A stretch of 64,000 bases of DNA, taken from assembly GCA_026706395.1 (NCBI GenBank), contig JAPOYU010000131.1:1-64000 (forward strand), written 5' to 3'. The position numbers were made by a program, and so were the translations under genes. Positions 58,517 to 64,000 of the stretch are shown piece by piece. How positions within the stretch are numbered: position 1 is the first letter of the stretch; the number at the start of each line of letters is the position of its first letter. The stretch is from Chloroflexota bacterium (lineage in GTDB: Bacteria > Chloroflexota > Anaerolineae > Aggregatilineales > Phototrophicaceae). The notes beneath the pieces were generated by a model. That model saw nothing but the letters and a program-made list of their open reading frames with translations. It searched no databases and was not told the DNA's origin.

Positions 58517-59494
58517 ATGATCTGGTACATCGCGCGGCGAATCATCTATCTGATACCAACGCTGCTGATCGTCTCGATCATCGCCTTCGTGGTGATCCAA
58601 TTGCCGCCCGGCGATTTCCTCGCCTCTCTAATCAGCAAGGCCGAAGAGACCGTGGACCAAGCCCAGGTTGATGCCTTGCGCGAACGCTACGGTCTAGACG
58701 AACCGATCACTGTGCAATACTGGAAATGGATCAGCGGCATCATCACGAAAGGTGACTTCGGCGACTCCTTCGAATGGAATCGGCCGGTAAGCGACCTGAT
58801 CTGGGAGCGCCTGGGCCTGACAATGGTTCTATCGCTTTTCACGCTGGCATTCGTCTGGATTGTCGCCATCCCCATCGGCATTTATTCAGCCGTCAAGAAA
58901 TACACCATCGGCGACTATCTGGTGACGATCATCGGATTCATCGGTCTGGCCATTCCGAATTTTCTCCTGGCGCTCGTTCTCATGTATATCGCCTTCCGCT
59001 ATTTCGGGCAGAGCGTTGGCGGCCTCTTCTCGCCGGAATACATTGAGGCGGATTGGTCGCTTGACCGTGTGCTCGACCTGCTCAGCCATATATGGCTGCC
59101 TGTCATCATACTTGGCACGGCCGGCACAGCAGCGTTAATCCGCGTGATGCGCGCCAACCTGTTGGATGAGCTTTCCAAACTCTACGTTGATGCCGCCCGA
59201 GCCCGCGGACTCTCCGAACTGAAACTGCTCTTCAAATACCCGGTGAGAGTGGCGCTGAATCCCCTGGTGAGCGCGCTGGCCTGGGTCTTTCCCGCTCTGG
59301 TGTCGGGGTCCGCGATAACATCGATCGTTTTGAATCTGCAGACCACCGGGCCCCTGCTCTACCGTTCGCTTCAGGCGCAAGATATGTACCTCGCCGGCAG
59401 CCTCATCCTGCTGGTCAGCGTTCTCACCATCATCGGTACGCTGGTCTCCGATATTCTGCTGGCATGGATTGATCCCAGGATACAGCTCCAATGA
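58517..59494 (+). CDS. Oligopeptide-type ABC transporter permease (OppB-like)
   Basis: A 325-residue permease: MIWYIARRIIYLIPTLLIVSIIAFVVIQLPPG, then LRERYGLDEPITVQYWKWISGIITKGDFG, and the EAA-type loop LSKLYVDAARARGLSELKLLFKYPVRVALNP. It is similar along its length to the OppB-like permease at 50757. It overlaps the next permease gene by four bases (ATGA) and follows the sulfatase by 31 bases. It forms the transport channel with the OppC-like protein encoded next. Confidence 0.93.
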   Translation: MIWYIARRIIYLIPTLLIVSIIAFVVIQLPPGDFLASLISKAEETVDQAQVDALRERYGLDEPITVQYWKWISGIITKGDFGDSFEWNRPVSDLIWERLGLTMVLSLFTLAFVWIVAIPIGIYSAVKKYTIGDYLVTIIGFIGLAIPNFLLALVLMYIAFRYFGQSVGGLFSPEYIEADWSLDRVLDLLSHIWLPVIILGTAGTAALIRVMRANLLDELSKLYVDAARARGLSELKLLFKYPVRVALNPLVSALAWVFPALVSGSAITSIVLNLQTTGPLLYRSLQAQDMYLAGSLILLVSVLTIIGTLVSDILLAWIDPRIQLQ

Positions 59495-60648
59495 CCGCCG
59501 CCATGCCCCCACCCGCGGACGACGGCGCCGGCGCGGCTGCCGAGGTCCATGCCGAAACGCGCATTGTCGTCGCCAACCAGTGGCAGTTGATCTGGTGGAA
59601 GTTTCGCAAACACCGGCTGGCGATGCTTGCCGGCCTGGTCACGATATTCCTATATGTGGTGGCGCTATTTGCCGAGTTTTTCGCCCCGTATTCAGCCAGG
59701 ACATATAGCGCGCAGCACACCTTTCTGCCCCCGCAGAGCATCAACCTCTTTCAATGGACGGGCGCCGGCTGGCGCTTTTTTCCCCACGTCTATGGCCACA
59801 AGGTGCAGATAGATCAAGAATCATTCAAGCGCACCTACGTCCTGGACGAGACGATCACCTATCCGGTAGGTCTGTTTGTGCAAGGCGAGGAATATAAGTT
59901 GTGGGGCCTGTTCACGCTTGACGTTCATCTGATCGGGGCGGCGCAATTCGGCGACCCCGTACACCTCATCGGCACGGACAGGCTGGGCCGCGATGTGCTG
60001 AGCCGAACGATTTATGGCACAAGGGTGTCGATGTCGGTGGGTCTGGTCGGCGTCGGATTGAGCCTGCTGCTTGGCGTCATTCTGGGCGGAATATCTGGCT
60101 ATTACGGCGGCCTTATCGATAACTTGATCCAGCGCACAATCGAGATTCTGCGTTCGCTGCCGACGATCCCGCTTTGGATGGGCCTTTCCGCCGCCATCCC
60201 GCTGACCTGGCCGCCGGTGCGTGTTTACTTTGCGATCACCGTGCTCCTGTCTTTGATCGGCTGGACGGCCCTTGCCCGCGAGGTGCGTGGTCGTTTTTTG
60301 TCGCTCAAGACCGAAGACTTCGTTATCGCGGCGCGCTTGGACGGCGTGCGCGAGATACAAATCATCCTCCGCCACATGGTGCCCTCAATGACCAGCCACA
60401 TCATCGCCTCCGTGACCCTGGCGATTCCAGGCATGATCCTGGCCGAGACCGCCCTGAGTTTCCTGGGCATAGGACTGCGACCGCCGGTGGTCAGTTGGGG
60501 CGTGCTGCTGCAAGAAGCGCAAAATGTTCGCTCCATTGCGACGGCGCCCTGGCTGCTGTTCCCGGGCTTGGCGGTTGTGGTCGCCGTGTTGGCGATGAAT
60601 TTCTTGGGAGACGGATTGAGAGATGCAGCCGACCCATACCAGGCTTGA
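59491..60648 (+). CDS. Oligopeptide-type ABC transporter permease (OppC-like), long form
   Basis: A 385-residue permease. A 30-residue polar N-terminal region (PPPADDGAGAAAEVHAETR) precedes the first membrane helix (MLAGLVTIFLYVVALFAEFF). An insertion follows before the core, as in the permease at 49625. The core has HLIGTDRLGRDVLSRTIYGTRVS and the EAA loop TEDFVIAARLDGVREIQIILRHMVPSM. It overlaps both neighbours, by 4 and 26 bases, indicating tight coupling with the OppB-like permease and the first ATPase. Confidence 0.92.
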   Translation: MTAAMPPPADDGAGAAAEVHAETRIVVANQWQLIWWKFRKHRLAMLAGLVTIFLYVVALFAEFFAPYSARTYSAQHTFLPPQSINLFQWTGAGWRFFPHVYGHKVQIDQESFKRTYVLDETITYPVGLFVQGEEYKLWGLFTLDVHLIGAAQFGDPVHLIGTDRLGRDVLSRTIYGTRVSMSVGLVGVGLSLLLGVILGGISGYYGGLIDNLIQRTIEILRSLPTIPLWMGLSAAIPLTWPPVRVYFAITVLLSLIGWTALAREVRGRFLSLKTEDFVIAARLDGVREIQIILRHMVPSMTSHIIASVTLAIPGMILAETALSFLGIGLRPPVVSWGVLLQEAQNVRSIATAPWLLFPGLAVVVAVLAMNFLGDGLRDAADPYQA

Positions 60649-61696
60649 TGACCCGGCGAAAACCGACGATCAGACCTTGCTTGACGTCAAGGATTTGAAG
60701 ACGCATTTCTTCACCGATGAAGGCGTGGTCAAAGCCGTTGATGGGGTCAACCTATCCCTAAAGCGCGGCCAGACCCTGTGTGTGGTCGGCGAATCAGGCT
60801 GCGGCAAATCGGTTACTGCTCGCTCCATACTGCGCATCGTGCCCAGTCCAGGCGAGATCGTCTCTGGAGAGATCAACTTTCGGCAGCGAAATGGCGCAGC
60901 GATCGACCTGGCGCAGATAAACCCCAAAGGGCGTGAGATTCGATACATTCGCGGCGGCGAGATCAGCATGATCTTTCAGGAGCCGATGTCCTCGCTGAGT
61001 CCGGTGCATACCATCGGCAGCCAAATCATGGAGGCGATTCTGCTGCATCTGCCGGTCACAAAACAGGAAGCCCGCAAGCGCGCCACCTTCTTGCTTGATG
61101 TGGTCGGCATCCCGCGTCCGGGCGAGCAACTGGAGGCCTATTCTTTTGAGCTTTCGGGCGGCATGCGGCAGCGCGCCATGATCGCCATAGCACTGGCTTG
61201 CGAGCCCCAACTGCTGATCGCCGATGAACCAACTACCGCCTTGGATGTGACGACGCAGGCGAATATCCTCGACCTGATACGCGAACTGCAGCAGGCCACT
61301 GGCATGGCGGTGCTCTTCATCACGCATGACCTGGGCGTTGTCGCCGAAATCGCGGACGAAGTGGTTGTGATGTACCTTGGGCGCGATGTCGAAAGCGGAG
61401 AGGTGGATGCCATTTTCCATGATCCCAAGCATCCTTATACACGCGCGCTCCTGCAGTCAATTCCTCGCTACGATAGTCGTGAAAACAAGCGCCTGTATTC
61501 CATACGGGGAACGGTGCCGCATCCCTTTGATCGCCCGTCTGGCTGCCCCTTCCATCCCCGTTGCGACGACTTCATCGCCGAAAAGTGCGACAGCATTGAC
61601 CCGCATCGCCGCATGGTCAGCCCAAACCATAGCGCGCGCTGCCTGCTGTATTCCGCTTCGATTGAGACGGATTGTGACAAGGAATCGTCAAATTGA
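60623..61696 (+). CDS. Oligopeptide-type ABC transporter ATPase (OppD-like)
   Basis: A 357-residue ATPase. [27 protein letters not shown] begins the domain; Walker [29 protein letters not shown], signature [15 protein letters not shown] and Walker [15 protein letters not shown] are intact. The C-terminal [15 protein letters not shown] is typical of the family. It starts 26 bases inside the permease gene and ends at the TTG start of the next ATPase gene. This is the first ATPase of the sulfatase-linked importer. Confidence 0.93.
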   Translation: MQPTHTRLDDPAKTDDQTLLDVKDLKTHFFTDEGVVKAVDGVNLSLKRGQTLCVVGESGCGKSVTARSILRIVPSPGEIVSGEINFRQRNGAAIDLAQINPKGREIRYIRGGEISMIFQEPMSSLSPVHTIGSQIMEAILLHLPVTKQEARKRATFLLDVVGIPRPGEQLEAYSFELSGGMRQRAMIAIALACEPQLLIADEPTTALDVTTQANILDLIRELQQATGMAVLFITHDLGVVAEIADEVVVMYLGRDVESGEVDAIFHDPKHPYTRALLQSIPRYDSRENKRLYSIRGTVPHPFDRPSGCPFHPRCDDFIAEKCDSIDPHRRMVSPNHSARCLLYSASIETDCDKESSN

Positions 61697-62766
61697 ACGG
61701 TCAATCGGACTCGGACGGGACAATTCAAGCTAGGCGCCCGCTGCTGGAAGTTCGCCATCTTCAGATGCGTTTTCCAATCCGGCGGGGAATGTTTCGCCGG
61801 ACGGTTGGTTTCGTGCAAGCCGTTAACGATGTCAGCTTCAGCATCCGAGCCGGCGAGACCTTGAGCCTGGTTGGCGAGTCGGGCTGCGGCAAAACGACAA
61901 CGGGGCGCTGTGTACTGCGTGTATATCGACCGACGGCCGGTCAGATCCTGTATGAAGCCGAAGAGCGGGAAAGCATAGATCTGGCGGAATTGGACAACCA
62001 AGCTCTGAGACCCTTCCGGCGCGAGATTCGGATGATCTTTCAAGACCCATTCTCCTCATTAAATCCGCGGCTGCCCATTCTTCAAATCGTTGGCGAATCG
62101 CTCAAAGTCAATCGCATCGCCAGTGGCTCGGAACTGGAAGACCGTGTCGCGGCATTGCTGCGCCGTGTTGGCTTGCGCCCGGAATACATCCGGCGCTATC
62201 CCCATGCCTTCAGCGGGGGAGAACGCCAGCGAATTGGGATCGCCCGCGCCCTTGCCTTGAATCCCCGGCTTATCGTCGCTGATGAGGCTGTGTCCGCCCT
62301 GGATGTATCGGTACAGGCGCAGATACTGAATCTCCTGCAAGACTTGCAGGAAGAATTGAACCTGACCTATCTCTTCATCGCGCATGATCTCAGCGTCGTC
62401 GAGCACATCAGCCATCGCGTCGCCGTCATGTATGTCGGCAAAATTGTTGAGCTGGCCAGCAAGGAAGAGCTATTCGCCAATCCCTTGCATCCCTACACCG
62501 AAGCGCTGCTATCGGCCGTGCCCAAGCCCGACCCGCGACTCCGGAACAAGGGGATTCGCATCCGCCTTGAGGGCGAAGTCGCCGACCCGAGCAATCCTCC
62601 GCGCGGATGTTACTTTCACCCCCGCTGCCCATACGTTCAAGACCGCTGCCGGCAAGAAGAGCCAGCGGTCCGCGAAATCGGAAATGATCACTGGGTCGCC
62701 TGTCACTTTGCTGAGGAACTCGACCTGCGCGGCTTCGAAGCGATTGGATCGGCGCCAAGCGCCTGA
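61693..62766 (+). CDS. Oligopeptide-type ABC transporter ATPase (OppF-like)
   Basis: A 357-residue ATPase. The opening [32 protein letters not shown] is characteristic of OppF. Walker [26 protein letters not shown], signature [15 protein letters not shown] and Walker [13 protein letters not shown] are intact, and [14 protein letters not shown] is the usual C-terminal cluster. The start is TTG at 61693, overlapping the stop of the previous gene, with AAGGA nine bases upstream. It completes the second set of importer genes and lies 14 bases before a large unrecognised gene that is cut by the window edge. Confidence 0.92.
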   Translation: MNGQSDSDGTIQARRPLLEVRHLQMRFPIRRGMFRRTVGFVQAVNDVSFSIRAGETLSLVGESGCGKTTTGRCVLRVYRPTAGQILYEAEERESIDLAELDNQALRPFRREIRMIFQDPFSSLNPRLPILQIVGESLKVNRIASGSELEDRVAALLRRVGLRPEYIRRYPHAFSGGERQRIGIARALALNPRLIVADEAVSALDVSVQAQILNLLQDLQEELNLTYLFIAHDLSVVEHISHRVAVMYVGKIVELASKEELFANPLHPYTEALLSAVPKPDPRLRNKGIRIRLEGEVADPSNPPRGCYFHPRCPYVQDRCRQEEPAVREIGNDHWVACHFAEELDLRGFEAIGSAPSA

Positions 62767-62780
62767 AAGGCCAGAGAAAA

Positions 62781-64000
62781 ATGCTTGAACCCGCCGACCT
62801 CTTTCCGCCAGCGAGCGATTCCGCTCCGCCCCTCGTCTACGACCCGGATGTCCATCTGGTCGCCAACACCATCGATAACGGCGTCTTTCACAGTGCATGG
62901 ATGTCTGCCGAGTACGGCGTTGCCCTGGTGGAGAGCGGTTCGCCGGAAGCGATTGCCCGCGCTGAAGCGGTAATCGATGCAGTACTGGGTTGCCAGGACA
63001 TGGACCCGCGCTCGCCCCATTACGGCAACTTCAAATGGGAGCACGAGGATCAGGCGGTTGAGGACCTAAACGCCGTGCAATTCGTGCTCGTCCGGCTGAT
63101 ACCGCTGCTGTTGAATCATGCCGAGCGCCTGTCAAATGAACAGGTCGAGCACGTCAAGGCCCGCATTCGACTCGGTTTAGACGAAATCCGCCGGATCGAT
63201 GTTTCGCCCGTTTATTCAAACATCGTCGCGCAGGATATCTCCAACTCCATACTGGGTGGCCAACTCTTGAACCTGCCGGAATACACCCGGCGCGGCATAG
63301 CGAAACTTCGAAAGTGGCTGAGCATCATCGATCAGAGTGGTATCCCGCACGAATACAACAGTCCGACCTACTCTTTCGTGTGTATCGAAGCTCTGCACAA
63401 AGTCCTCGCCTATTCGGAACACCATGAAGCTTGCACACTTGCTCAATTGATTATCGCGCGCATCGGACTCAGCGTCGCCTTGCGCCTTCATCCCAAAACC
63501 GGTCGGCTCGCCCCGCCCCATTGCCGCGCCTATTATCCGGCGCTTATATGCGCGTCAGATCCGGAAGCAGCCACCTTTGCCAAACTGATTGAGCAGGGCA
63601 AGGCGCCTGGCTGGCTCGCGACCGTGCTGAATCATCAGCCGACGCCGAGGATGGTGACCGAAACATCCGATGCGAAAGCCAGCACGGTTATCAGCAGCTA
63701 CCTCGATGCTGAATTCAGTATAGGCGTGGCTTCACAAGAGCTGGCGACGCAATCGAACCGCTTCATCAGCAACCAGTCCAATGTCTTCGCTGTTCACTAC
63801 GCGGTAGACGGCCGGGAAAGGCCCGGCGTAGTTTTCTCCCGATATCTGATTAACGACAAATGGCTTGGTGACTATCGAAGCACCAGTTCGCGCACGAACG
63901 ATCATATCTTTCGCGATGAAGGCAGTTTCCGCGGTGTCTTGGCGGGTCCGCGCGCCATCGGCATGTATACATCGCGCGAACTCGATGCCTGGTCTCGCTG
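62781..64000 (+). CDS. Large unrecognised protein, N-terminal 406 residues (cut by window edge)
   Basis: The ATG at 62781 opens a frame that stays open to the end of the window, at least 406 codons. It begins MLEPADLFPPASDSAPPLVYD and has no signal peptide. The first 250 residues are helical (AIARAEAVIDAVLG, VEHVKARIRLGLDEIRRIDV, RRGIAKLRKWLSIID, FVCIEALHKVLAY), as in an alpha/alpha toroid; the later part is beta-rich (RFISNQSNVFAVHYAV, PGVVFSRYLIND). This layout is compatible with a polysaccharide lyase or glycosidase of toroid plus beta-sandwich type, which would fit the sulfatase and importer genes 14 bases upstream. No catalytic motif can be assigned, so the identification is tentative. 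Confidence 0.7.
   Translation, partial: MLEPADLFPPASDSAPPLVYDPDVHLVANTIDNGVFHSAWMSAEYGVALVESGSPEAIARAEAVIDAVLGCQDMDPRSPHYGNFKWEHEDQAVEDLNAVQFVLVRLIPLLLNHAERLSNEQVEHVKARIRLGLDEIRRIDVSPVYSNIVAQDISNSILGGQLLNLPEYTRRGIAKLRKWLSIIDQSGIPHEYNSPTYSFVCIEALHKVLAYSEHHEACTLAQLIIARIGLSVALRLHPKTGRLAPPHCRAYYPALICASDPEAATFAKLIEQGKAPGWLATVLNHQPTPRMVTETSDAKASTVISSYLDAEFSIGVASQELATQSNRFISNQSNVFAVHYAVDGRERPGVVFSRYLINDKWLGDYRSTSSRTNDHIFRDEGSFRGVLAGPRAIGMYTSRELDAWSR

Overview
The window is a GC-rich bacterial segment (high fifties percent GC by eye) with no rRNA, tRNA or CRISPR array. The best guess for its source is a Chloroflexota, probably Anaerolineae-like, heterotroph. The evidence is indirect: many sugar and oligosaccharide ABC systems, two Uma2-family nucleases, Thr/Pro-rich surface linkers, and short GC-rich hairpin repeats in the gaps. 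The lineage is inferred from gene content, not demonstrated. Nearly all genes serve uptake and breakdown of sugars, sugar acids and oligosaccharides.

Layout. 1-3.2 kb: three tandem paralogous periplasmic binding proteins (the first cut by the window edge), each followed by a near-identical terminator. 3.2-5.5 kb: Zn-dependent dehydrogenase, Uma2 protein and a CoxG-like protein. 5.8-10.2 kb: glycolate oxidase genes glcD, glcE and glcF, with an odd 606-base gap before glcF. 10.2-13.5 kb: secreted SH3 protein, aldo/keto reductase and MOSC protein. 13.6-23.8 kb: deoxysugar (rhamnose or fucose type) module with an RbsD/FucU mutarotase, HAD phosphatase, rhamnulokinase-like kinase, a complete ribose-type ABC importer (ATPase, two permeases, binding protein), a class II aldolase and a sensory-rhodopsin-transducer-like protein.

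37.5-23.8 kb, minus strand: GntR/LacI-type regulator with a palindromic operator, a peptide/oligosaccharide-type ABC importer, a PhyH dioxygenase, ROK kinase, NanE epimerase, two Gfo/Idh/MocA oxidoreductases and a lipoprotein; this looks like amino-sugar catabolism. One ATPase of this importer is fused to a membrane segment and two outward-facing beta-sandwich (PPC-like) domains, which is the most unusual protein of the window. 37.7-41.6 kb: membrane protein, TIM-barrel isomerase, second Uma2 protein, second Zn dehydrogenase and a hexulose-phosphate-synthase-like decarboxylase whose start has been replaced by a repeat. 41.8-46.6 kb: two paralogous acyl-CoA-dehydrogenase-like genes around an AT-rich island with an unrecognised protein and two remnants of a DUF262-type nuclease.

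54.5-46.7 kb, minus strand: oligosaccharide/peptide-type ABC operon with an RraA-type and an HpcH/HpaI aldolase. 55.0-64.0 kb, plus strand: a divergent second ABC operon carrying a Cys-type sulfatase and ending in an unrecognised large protein that runs off the window. The divergent operons start from one 508-base gap with a near-consensus promoter. A family of GC-tract hairpin repeats occupies at least ten gaps; in several cases its G-rich arm lies where the ribosome-binding site of the next gene should be.
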